Shown: positions 44,185 to 54,316 of the stretch, in pieces
How the letters are laid out: each line of letters opens with the position of its first letter
Position numbering within the stretch: the stretch's first letter is position 1
NCBI RefSeq assembly: GCF_963576675.1
Contig: NC_088911.1
Coordinates: 84,039,256 to 84,103,255, forward strand
Origin: Euphorbia lathyris
Taxonomy: Eukaryota; Streptophyta; Magnoliopsida; Malpighiales; Euphorbiaceae
DNA: 64,000 nt
Reading direction: 5' to 3'
Notes under the pieces: model-generated
The model's input: only the letters and a program-made list of their open reading frames with translations
Told to the model about the DNA's origin: nothing
The model's database searches: none
Position numbers and translations under genes: made by a program

Positions 44185-45515
44185 TGTTGAAACACATTTC
44201 CACATAATTTTGATTTGACAAAATTGTTTAAGTATAATTGAAATAAATATTCTAAACACACTAAGTTTAAATGCTTTGATTTATTCTACTAATGTGTTTG
44301 TTCAATGTTGAGTTAAATTGTTTATAAGACACAAGAATTAAAAGCCCAAGCCCAATACAAGTGTCAAAGCCCAAGTCAAACAACTCAGTACAAGTCGGCC
44401 CGCGTTTGTCAAAACGCTGTCGTTTTGGACAAAACGCAACTCAGCGAAAGAATGATCTAGAAGACCTTCGGCAACAACTTCAAGATGAAGCTGCTGAGTA
44501 GACTCGACAAACGTACAAGACAGCAGCTGGCTAAGGAAAACTTCCAGACAAAGTATTTCCTCTTTGGGTAAAGATCAGACGACACAGTATGCTGTCCAGT
44601 TGACTTTACCATAAAAGGAGAGACAGTCTGCTGAGCTGGCCGAAAACAGAAGATACACAAATCTGATTGGCCGAGAGCTCTAAGCAAGTCAGGATGACAA
44701 CGACAGGAAGCCATTTCCCTCCAACGGTTATTTCGAAATTCGAAATGACCGATGCCCAGACGTCTCTATAAATAGAGTGCCATCAGAAGCTTTCACATAC
44801 AGAACTTGATCAAGCCATTACGCTAACCAAATATCTACGCAAAGTTCTGCAAGCAAAAAGAAAAGCAATCTTACACTACATTCAATATCTTTTGTGTAAA
44901 AGTCTAGAGTGATTATTCAATCATCTAAGGTGTCTTAGCAAATCATTGTTTAGGACAAACACTTATCATTTCTAGAGATTAGAAAGGAGAGGCTGAGTAC
45001 TCGGTTATAGTACTCAGCAAGAGATTAGGATTGAGTAGAGGTATAGAGGAAGGTACTCTTGTTATACTCAGTTGCTAAGATTGTAAAAGGTTTGAGGCTC
45101 TACCTTTAAAGAGCTCAGTAGAGGATTTGAAATCTCGGAACGTGTTCCGGGGACAGGACGTAGGCTTAGAAGAAGCCGAACCTGGATAAATCTGCTGAGT
45201 AACGTATTTCTTACCTTAAACTCCTTATATATATTGCTTGCTTAAATAACCAAAACTGACCAGGTAAAAAGGTCAAGCTGAGTTGTGCGCATCGAACATC
45301 TGAGCTCAGGAATAGACTTTAAGTGCTATCTCCTGACTCAAGTCAAGAAACTGACCTAGTCACCAGTTGACTAAGCCAGTATCTTACTGATCACTCAGCG
45401 CCGCTGTTAAAACCTTTTCTCTTAAGAAAAGAAGTTTGCCCAAACTTAAGAAAAAGTTTAAATAGTTCCTAACCCCCCCTTGGAACTATACTTGCACTGT
45501 TATAAGGGACCAACA
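44185..45515 (+). repeat. 5' LTR of Sirevirus copy 1
   Basis: Begins TGTTGAAACAC and ends GGGACCAACA. TATAAATA is at 44767-44774, about 580 bp in, marking the U3/R border. A C run near the end (45474-45480) is length-variable between copies. Confidence 0.95.
44767..44774 (+). promoter_or_regulatory. Sirevirus LTR TATA box
   Basis: TCTCTATAAATAGAGTGCC. The same box lies at 54900-54907 in the 3' LTR. Confidence 0.7.
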
Positions 45516-45517
45516 AG

Positions 45518-45530
45518 TGGTATCAGAGCC
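45518..45530 (+). other. Primer-binding site, initiator tRNA-Met
   Basis: TGGTATCAGAGCC two bases after the LTR, complementary to the 3' end of plant initiator tRNA-Met and standard for copia elements. Confidence 0.92.
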
Positions 45531-45577
45531 TAAAAGCTCTCTGTAAAAGGTCTAACAACCTTAAGCTGATCCCTACC

Positions 45578-47317
45578 ATGGGCGAAAACAGTACTCGGTT
45601 TCTCCCAGGAAACCAAACAACTCAGATACTGCCGGAGGGGTTGTCCATCACTCGGCCTCCCCTATTCTTCGGGTCTAACTATACCTTCTGGAAGAATAGG
45701 ATGAAAAATTTCATTCAGGCTACAAATATGAGTGCCTGGCTATCTATAGTTCAAGGCCCATTTGTACCTGTCGAAGTTGTGGCTGGCCAAACAGTTGTAA
45801 AAGCTAAGGCCAAATGGACAGAGGATGATCTTAAGAAGCTTCAAAATCACGCTTCGGCTATCAATATGCTTCACTGTGCGCTCGATGCTGCAGAATATAA
45901 TAAAATCTCAGGTTGTGAGTCGGCGCAAGAGATTTGGAAAAAGCTGGAAGTCACCTACGAGGGAACCAATAAAGTAAAAGAGTCCAAGGTGAATCAGCAG
46001 ATGAGACTGTACGAGCTGTTCGAGATGAACAATGATGAGGGCATCTCAGACATGAATGCATGGTTTACCAACATCATTAATGAGCTCAAGAGACTTGGGA
46101 AAATCTTCACTGAGGAAGAACAAGTCAAAAAGATACTCAGGAGTCTTCCTAAAGACTGGCAAGCAAAGAAGACAGCTGTTGAGGAAGCTCAGAATTTAAC
46201 CACCTACAAATATGACGAACTCATCGGCTCGTTGCTGACCCATGAGATATCTATGAAAAACTTCGAGGTGAAGGAAAAATCTGAAGACAAGAAGCAGAAA
46301 TCTCTTGTCATGAAAGCTGACTCCACTGACGGGAGCTCAACTGATGATGAGGAGATGGCTATGTTCACAAGGAAGATGAAAAGGCTGTTCAGGAAGAATG
46401 ACAAATATTCTAAGAAGCCTTACAGAAAGTTTGATAAGTATAAGGCTGACTCAAGCGACAGCAAGTACAAAAAGGACAGCTCAAAGCCCATTACATGCTT
46501 TGAGTGCCATCAAACCGGCCATATTAAGTCAAGCTGCCCCACACTGAGGAAAGACAAGAAGAGCGGCAAAAAGGCAATGGTGGCTACATGGAGCGACAGT
46601 GATGAGTCTTCATCTACAAAAACTGAGGCCACCGAGTCAGCGAAGATATGCTTCATGGCTGACGAACTTGCTGAGCCGTGCGGTTCTGAGCATGCTGACC
46701 TATCCGTCGCATCAGATGACGAGGAGCAATCAAATGAGGTAATTACTCTTCCCCAGCTCAGAAACGATATGGTTAATGCCCTGAGCGATCTCTACACACT
46801 TGTCAAGAAGTGTAATAAGAAAGTTAGAGCACTCAGCAGGCGCTGTGATGAAGTGGAAGAGGTCAAACTAAGTGACCTCAGATTCCTTCTTCAGGACAAT
46901 TCAACTCTGCATGATAACATGAAGATCATACACGAGTCTGTCTCTGAAGTCCAATCAGTTTCAAAGAAACTGAGAAAGGACGTCACAACTATCCAGAACC
47001 AACTAATGGTTCCAAATAAAAGAAACATTCCTCTGAGAACTCAGTACCAAGGTACTCAGCAGAGATGGAATCCCCAGCGAAAAGTCCAGTGTGACTTTTG
47101 TGGGAAGAAAGGACACACCACTAAGGTGTGCTGGCACGCTCAGCACTGGGGTGCTGACAAGTCAGTGAAACATCCTAAACAGAAGGTCAGCTGTGACTTC
47201 TGTGGAAAGAATGGCCATACTCTCCAAGTATGTCGCCATAAAATAAAATATGATGCTTTACCTGTTGCACCTAACAAGCAAGGACCCAAAAAGAATTGGG
47301 TACCTAAAAGTAACTAG
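45578..47317 (+). CDS. Sirevirus copy 1 Gag (579 aa)
   Basis: ATG in good context (CTACCATGGG). Domains are an N-terminal DUF4219-like segment (GSNYTFWKNRMKNFIQA, about 30-46), the UBN2 gag core (about 70-230, IWKKLEVTYEGTNKVKESK), a Lys/Ser-rich stretch, a CCHC zinc knuckle CFECHQTGHIKSSC at about 307, an acidic then coiled-coil region (about 390-480), and two further knuckles CDFCGKKGHTTKVC (about 505) and CDFCGKNGHTLQVC (about 538). Gag forms the virus-like particle and binds element RNA in the cytoplasm. Three knuckles and the long C-terminal extension fit Sireviruses. Ends VPKSN then TAG. The pol ATG lies five bases later in another frame. Confidence 0.93.
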   Translation: MGENSTRFLPGNQTTQILPEGLSITRPPLFFGSNYTFWKNRMKNFIQATNMSAWLSIVQGPFVPVEVVAGQTVVKAKAKWTEDDLKKLQNHASAINMLHCALDAAEYNKISGCESAQEIWKKLEVTYEGTNKVKESKVNQQMRLYELFEMNNDEGISDMNAWFTNIINELKRLGKIFTEEEQVKKILRSLPKDWQAKKTAVEEAQNLTTYKYDELIGSLLTHEISMKNFEVKEKSEDKKQKSLVMKADSTDGSSTDDEEMAMFTRKMKRLFRKNDKYSKKPYRKFDKYKADSSDSKYKKDSSKPITCFECHQTGHIKSSCPTLRKDKKSGKKAMVATWSDSDESSSTKTEATESAKICFMADELAEPCGSEHADLSVASDDEEQSNEVITLPQLRNDMVNALSDLYTLVKKCNKKVRALSRRCDEVEEVKLSDLRFLLQDNSTLHDNMKIIHESVSEVQSVSKKLRKDVTTIQNQLMVPNKRNIPLRTQYQGTQQRWNPQRKVQCDFCGKKGHTTKVCWHAQHWGADKSVKHPKQKVSCDFCGKNGHTLQVCRHKIKYDALPVAPNKQGPKKNWVPKSN

Positions 47318-47322
47318 TTACA

Positions 47323-50300
47323 ATGCAGGTAAGCCTGAGATGTGCCGAGAAGTCAAAGATGTGGTATATTGACAGCGCATGCTCGAGGCATATGACTGGT
47401 GATGAAACTCAGTTCATCACGTTTGAGCGTAAGCGAGGAGGAAGTGTAAGTTTTGGAGACAACAAGAAGGGTAAGATAGTAGGGTCAGGAACCATTGGAG
47501 GTAATCCTACTATTGAATCTATCTCCCTAGTCAGCGGATTCAAATATAACTTACTCAGCGTAGCTCAGCTATGTGACAATGGGAGAAAAGTTATATTTGA
47601 TGCTACTGGATGTAAAATATACGAGGGTGAATCAAATGAGTTAATTTTAACTGCCCCTCGCATAGATAATGTCTTTATGCTAGACTTAGAGAAAAAGTTT
47701 TCAAAAACTGTATGCTTAGTATCAAAGGAAGAAAATTCCTGGCTATGGCACAGGAGACTTGGTCATGTAAGCATGGACCTCCTGGCCAAATTAGCAAGAA
47801 TGCAATTGGTTGAGGGACTGCCTGAACTTAAATTTGAAAAAGATCAATTATGCCACGCTTGCCAAGCTGGAAAACAAACCAAACAATCTTTTCACAGCAA
47901 AAATATTGTCTCAACTAAGCGTCCGTTAGAGTTACTACACTTGGATCTCTTCGGTCCAGTCCAGCCACTGAGTCTGGGTGGAAGAAGATTTTCCTTGGTC
48001 ATTGTAGATGACTTCTCTCGGTACACGTGGGTTATCTTGCTGACCAGCAAGGATGAGACCTTTGAGACATTTTCAAATTTGGTTAGAAAAATTGAAAATG
48101 ATAAAGACCTAAAATTAGCTCACATCCGTAGCGATAATGGTGGAGAATTCAAAAACCAAAAGTTTGTTGAATTCTGTGAAGCCAGCGGTATTGACCATAA
48201 TTTTTCTGCTCCTAGAACACCTCAATAAAATGGGGTTGTTGAAAGGAAGAACAGAACTCTGGTTGAAATAGCCAGTACAATGCTGGATGAGCATAGGCTT
48301 CCAAAGTATTTTTGGGGAGAGGCTGTTAACACAGCGTGCTATATTCTTAATAGGGCTCTAGTTAGACCTATATTAAAGAAAACTCCCTATGAACTTTGGA
48401 AAGGACGAAAGCCCAACATTGGATACTTTCGTGCCTTTGGCTGTAAATGTTTTATTTTAAATACCAAAGATAGCTTAGCAAAGTTTGACTCAAAAGCTGA
48501 TGAGGCTATCTTTTTGGGCTACTCAACAAACAGCAAAGCATACAGAGTTTTTAATAAGCGAACTCAAGTTTTAGAAAAGTCGGTACATGTGGAGTTCGAC
48601 GAAACTAACCCTGCAGGTAGATACCAGCCGCTGACCGAAGATGATCCACACTCAGTAACCGCTGACCAAGAACTAGCTACTGAGTCATTCACGAAAAGGC
48701 TGACCAAGAGTAAGAGTGAACCTAAGATTACTTTTACTGACCCATCTACTTCTGTAGAGATTGTTGAAACACAGACAGCACAAGACATAAATCTACCTAA
48801 AGAGATAAGGATTCCAAGAGGGCACTCAGAAAGTGCAATCCTTGATTCTGCTGGGAATACCCTGATGACGAGGAATCAACTCAGGAAATACCTCAGCAAT
48901 GTAGCCTTCGTCTCAGTACAGGAACCTAAGAACTTCGCTGATGCTGAGGAAGATGAATTCTGGATGAACGCAATGCAAGAGGAGCTCGATCAATTCAGAA
49001 GAAACGATGTATGGGAGCTAGTGCCTCATCCAAAGAGTCAAAAGACCATTGGAACAAGATGGGTCTTCAGGAACAAGATGGATGAACAAGGGAATGTAGT
49101 CAGGAACAAAGCAAGGCTTGTAGCTCAGGGCTACAGTCAGCAAGAAGGTATTGACTACGGTGAGACCTTTGCCCCAGTGGCAAGGCTAGAAGCTATTAGA
49201 ATCTTATGTGCATATGCATCTTACATGAACTTTAAATTCTTCCAAATGGATGTCAAAAGTGCATTTCTTAATGGAGTTATAAACGAGGAGGTTTATGTTA
49301 ATCAACCTCCAGGTTTTGAGGACCCTAAATTCCCAAACCACGTTTATAAACTCAAAAAGGCTCTGTATGGCCTCAAGCAAGCACCACGTGCTTGGTATGA
49401 GAGGCTGGCCAGTTTTCTGCTGACTAGAAATTATGTCAGGGGCAAAGCTGATACAACCTTATTCATTAAGAGAAAGGGTAAAGATACCCTGCTGGCCCAA
49501 ATTTATGTTGATGATATAATATTTGGTGCAACTAACGAATCAATATGCAAGGAGTTTAGCAAACAAATGCAGACTGAGTTTGAAATGTCCATGATGGGAG
49601 AACTCAACTTCTTCCTCGGTCTTCAAATTAAACAAGGAAAGAATGGCATATTCATCAGTCAAGCCAAATATGCCAAGGAGATATTAAAGAAATATGATTT
49701 GGAAAATTGCAAGCCAATATCCACTCCTATGGGCACTGACATTGTCCTATGCACTGACGAGAATGGTAAGTCAGTAGACAGCAAATTATATCGAGGTATG
49801 ATAGGCTCTCTACTTTACTTAACAGCCAGTAGACCGGACATTCAGTTTTCAGTATGCTACTGTGCTAGATATCAATCTAACCCTAAGGAATCTCATTACA
49901 TTGCTGTAAAAAGAATCCTTAGATATTTGCAAAGCTCAGTGAACGCAGGTTTATGGTATCCCAATACTCATGATTTCACACTCATCGGATACACTGACGC
50001 TGACTATGGACGGGATAAGCTGGAACGTAAAAGCACCTCTGGAGGATGTCACTTCTTAGAAAGCTGTCTTATATCCTGGTTCAGCAAAAAGCAGGCGTCA
50101 GTAGCCTTGTCTACCACTGAAGCTGAGTACATTACTGCTGGTCATTGTGTTGCTCAAGTCCTATGGATTAAGCAACAGCTTGAAGACTATGGTGTTCAAA
50201 CAAAGACAATTGAAGTCAAATGTGACAACAAAAGTGCAATTGATCTTTCAAAGAACCCAATTCAACACAGCAGAATGAAGCATGTCAGCATCAGACATCA

Positions 50301-50451
50301 CTTCATTAGAGACCATGTACTCAAAGGTGAGATCAAGCTGACCTTTGTCCCAACAGACGAGCAGCTTGCTGATATCTTCACGAAGCCACTGGCCCGTGAG
50401 CAGTTCAGCATACTGAGAGAAGCTATTGGTATGTTTAATCCTCTTCAGTAA
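47323..50451 (+). pseudogene. Sirevirus copy 1 Pol, one internal stop
   Basis: One frame of 1043 codons, interrupted by TAA at 48226-48228. Protease: WYIDSACSRHMTGD at about 12 (D-S-A where many have D-S-G). GAG-pre-integrase zinc site: WHRRLGHVS and CHACQAGKQTKQSF. Integrase core: LDLFGPV and IRSDNGGEF; the stop falls just before NGVVERKN, which carries the catalytic Glu. [32 protein letters not shown] and YVDDIIFG. RNase [17 protein letters not shown] and [13 protein letters not shown]. Ends IGMFNPLQ. It would copy and integrate the element. The stop removes the end of integrase, RT and RNase H unless read through. The substitution is consistent with a C-to-T change. Confidence 0.93.
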
Positions 50452-50937
50452 ATTCCTGAACTAAATGAATATGCATGCTGAGTGAATTACTATGCTGAAT
50501 GATTGTTTTTGCTGTGTGCTCATTGAAATTAATTGAACAGCAAATACTGAGTAAACCTGCACACTGAGTAAGTTAGTTTTAAACTTAGAAATCATCCGTT
50601 CATGCAATACTGACCACTCAGAATATCAAACGCTTAGTATTCTAAATGCTGAGTGTTAGATCCGTTAGAATAAATGCAATAGCACGCGTATAGCTTATAG
50701 GATGACGTATACGCCGTATGTGTCATAAATGCCAGGATCTTTGTCGGTTGACAATCCCAAGGCAAAACTGACACATGGATTCGATAAAATCCACACCACT
50801 CCTCACCTCTATAAATAATGGGTAATTCCCCATTTTTTTTATTCTTTACGATTATCGAATCACTAAGGCAAAGAAAGCTTTCTCACTAAACACTCTCTCT
50901 CTCTCTCTAAGATTTCCATACCTTCTTCTCCAAAACT
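50452..50937 (+). other. Pol to third-ORF spacer
   Basis: 486 bp without a gene, dense in CTGAGT/ACTCAG words. It contains the TATA box at 50810 and a CT-rich leader. Confidence 0.7.
50810..50817 (+). promoter_or_regulatory. Candidate internal promoter for the third ORF
   Basis: TATAAATA after a short CT-rich stretch. From about 50840 to the ATG at 50938 there is no other ATG, and the leader is CT-rich (seven CT units at 50893-50908). This layout looks like an ordinary plant core promoter plus 5' UTR of about 100 nt. Confidence 0.45.
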
Positions 50938-53772
50938 ATGACTAAAGTTACCTTCAACATCTCCGGTGCTGGCCACTCTAAGCCCAGCTCCGATGAAACT
51001 TCCAGGCAAACCTCTGTGCCGGAATCCACCAAGGTCACCTCGCCGAGCAAAGGAAAAACTAGCCAAACCTCCTCTAGTAAGGGAAAGCCTGAAAAAGTCA
51101 GGACCTACTCAAAGGTCTTCGAAAACGTCCGAGAATGGAAGGTTGAACCCTCAAGATGGGTATCTGAAGCTTTCGTCCAATCCGAACAGCCCTTCTGTGA
51201 GTGGATTTCCCAAAATGGATGGACTGACCTATTTTCAATTAGGGATCAGACCTATCCTGACCTGGTAAAGGAGTTTTACCACAACCTTCGCGTTGCCAAT
51301 GATAACCAGGACTACCTGGTAACCGTGGTGAAAAAGAAAACCATCTTCATCAACCCTCTCTACCTAGGGAATTTGCTCAAGTTAAAAACTGAGGGAGCAA
51401 GGCTAAGGAGATCTGGAGATCAGGATGGTACTGGGTACGAGGTCAACTTCTGCAAACCTGAGGGCCACTCAGGAGAAGTCTCAGCTTCATCTATGGGTCA
51501 GCACCAGAAGATGGCTCATTATCTACTGAGTTACTTTATCTATCCGAAGATCAACTGCACTACCTCAGCAACGAACTTCGAACAATGCTTTATCTGGCAT
51601 ATGCTGACGTACAAACCGATCAATATGCCAGTATTCCTTATCACTGGCTTCCAACGTAGTATTGGCATGCTGAGGCTAGGATCGCTCATCACTAGGATCC
51701 TCATTGATCATCAGGTAGACCTGACAGATGAAGAAACAGCTAGAGGATCTGAGATCACAGCGGTTTCGCTGAGAGCGTTGAAGTTCGGTCAGCCTTTGAA
51801 GAAAGGTAAAGCTGCTGCTGAGGGAACTGCTGTCCCACAGAAAGGAAGAAGGACTAAGGCCCCAGCTTCCCGAAAAAGAAAAGTTGCTGAGACTACCTCA
51901 CATGATGCTGAGTCTCCAGCTAAGAGGCAGAAGTCAGCTGCTAAGTCAGTTGAGAAAAGGAGCAGGCAAGATGAGCCTGAAACTGAGGACACTAATGAGC
52001 AACCTCAGAAGAAGAAGAAGTCTTCTACACTGACTCCCCTCGATGCTATTCCTACTAACATCGTTGTGCCTGGTGACTCTCACTACACACAATGTTTAGG
52101 AACTGTGTCTGAGGAACAAGAAGATGAGGTGCATTTGGACGACCAGTTCATTGCACAAGTTGAGGAAGAATTGGATGGGGATTCTGATGACAATGATGAG
52201 AACAACGATGATGCTGACTCCGAGGAGACAGCTAGTGAAATCGAAGCTGAGCACGCCAATACTGGGTTGGCTGCTGGAGAAGAGCAAGAACTTGACCAAC
52301 ACAATGATGATCAAGTCCAAGAGCAAACTGATCTCCCTTATCATGATCAGGAAGAAACCTCTCCTTCTCACTCAGGAGAGTCTATTCAAGCTGACAATCC
52401 TCCTACTCCTCCTCGAAGAAGAAAACTCATCAAGGCAAGTTAGAAAGAAGTCAGTGAGAATCCCGTTGAACTATCAACTTTTCCTACCTTTGCCGTTCAA
52501 CAACCAACGAAAGACCCTTCTGCCCTAAAACTCAAATTTGTTGGTAGAAAACCTGCGGCATCCATTGAAAAGCAAGCCTCTGTTTCTTCTCAACAGGAAC
52601 ATGCCGACTTAAGTGCTTTCACAAACTCAACCAGTCAAGTTGAGCCGATTACTGTAAATGCTATTATTCCAAGCATGGTGCTGACTCCAAACATATCCGC
52701 CCCCGTCAGCACTGACAGTATTCGCGTTGCTACTTCTCCAACTCATCTATCTGCCGATGCCTCAGTTCTACCAGAATCTCAAGTGCAGATTGGAACAACA
52801 CTTCCAGTCACTGACCATGTCATTCCTTTGACTCCTCCTCCTACCGGTCACACTGATGTCACTGAAGGCTCTCAAAGCTATCTGAATGCCACTGAGTCCG
52901 GCAAAAGGATCATCGACTCAGTGCAAGCGTTGATCAAAGACCTTCAACAATCCACTCCTCCTGCTGCTGGATCTTCATCTATTGAGACTACTCAGCTTTC
53001 CCAGGTCACTCAGCTTCTCAACAAAGTTAAGGGATTCAAGGACTTGCTGAACGTCATCATCACTTATCAAACACAGCAAGCTAAGCAGGACGCCATCGCC
53101 AAGCTGGCTGAGATCCAGCTGACAACCGTTCAACACTTGAATTCTCTACAACAACAGGTTCAAAACTTGTCAGCTGCGAACCAAGGCTATGCAACCTCTG
53201 CTGAGGTCAAGATGCTCTTTGCTCAGCTTCACACCGAGCAACTCAAGACCAATGAGCAAATGGTCTCTTACTCTCAGTGCTCAGTGGAGCAAATTGGTGA
53301 AGCTGTTCGATTGCTGAATCTGAACAAGCAAGAGATGGACACTGACCAAATGAAACAAAACGAGATGTTGTCTATCACAAGGCAAACCTTCAATCACATC
53401 TGTCACACAAATGTTCAGCGTCAGTACTTTGACACCTACCTACTCAAAACCTTTCATCAAGTCATTGCTGGACTGACTGATGCACTTATATGGATTGGTA
53501 AGTCTGAAGCTTTCATCGTCAGTATGATCAGCGCTGCCAACCTCAATATACCTGATGAAGTCTCCAATCAGGGTGTTGCCATTTTTGATGGTGTAAATGA
53601 AAGCGCTGACCGCCTTAAAGCGCTGTCCAACGAACTGACCAGGGCTGTCATAAACGACAGCTTTAGGATTCCTCCTCCCGATGCTGACAAAACGGGGGAG
53701 AAAGAACAAGCGAGAACACCAGCAAGAACACAACATGGGTCTAGTCAGTCCCAACAAAAGAAAAGGAAATAG
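50938..53772 (+). pseudogene. Sirevirus third ('env-like') ORF, one internal TAG
   Basis: Two open segments (50938-52443 and 52444-53772) share one frame, 945 codons in all, broken only by TAG at 52441-52443 (codon 502). The N-terminal third (about residues 55-280, WVSEAFVQSEQPFCEWISQN, VKKKTIFINPLYLGNLLKL, IKINCTT-like strands) resembles the domain labelled putative plant transposon protein. Then come basic, NLS-like clusters (SRKRKV, AKRQK, about 309-345), a very acidic stretch (about 390-445) and, after the stop, helical heptad-rich segments (KGFKDLLNVIITYQ, LNSLQQQVQNL, about 655-780). No signal peptide or membrane segment is evident, so 'envelope' is only a positional name. Function is unknown. 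Confidence 0.8.
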
Positions 53773-54226
53773 AAATAGGCTAGCTCAGTATAGACTAAGT
53801 ACGATGTAATCTATATGCCTTGTCTTTAAGTTTTTGTTGTAAACACTGACTACCGATATCAATATATCATATCTGCATCTTTCATTCTATTCCTGAGTTA
53901 TGATATATATTGCTGTGTACTGAGTCATTATGTATCTTCAATTAAATCAGCTACGTTTAATACTTATGAAACTTATTGATTGAATCAAATGCTGATAACA
54001 TGTTTGACATTGACCTATGTGTTTATAAAACATTGTCTTTTAAGAACTCACTGAACAAAAAATTACTCAGCGCACTCTAAATGTTTAAACCTTCCACTTT
54101 ATACTGAGTAAATAGAATATGCTATATAAGCTGACCTATATTTGAAAACTGACCTTAGACTTACTCGATTAAACCTGTAAATGTTTAGAGTAAAACTAAG
54201 TCAGTAGCTCAACCCTTACAGGGGAG
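53773..54226 (+). other. Sirevirus 3' non-coding region
   Basis: AT-rich with repeated ACTGAGT/CTGACC words. No gene. Confidence 0.6.
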
Positions 54227-54316
54227 TTTGCTAGGTATAATAGGTCAACTATCATGGGGGAACTCAATACTGAGTTCCTCGCTGAATAGTTTTGCCAACA
54301 TCAAAATGGGGGAGTT
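54219..54316 (+). other. Cluster of three polypurine tracts
   Basis: AGGGGAGTTTG (54220-54230), ATGGGGGAACTC (about 54254-54265) and AAAATGGGGGAGTT (about 54304-54316, directly before the LTR). Repeated polypurine tracts before the 3' LTR are a known Sirevirus hallmark. Confidence 0.8.

Noticed and set aside
44457..44714. Minus-strand frame repeated in both LTRs (also 54590-54820)
   Set aside because: Antisense chance frame within LTR U3; it has no domain and appears twice only because the LTR does.
50938..53772. Calling the third Sirevirus ORF a true viral envelope
   Set aside because: No signal peptide, membrane helix or cleavage site was seen; only its position resembles env.
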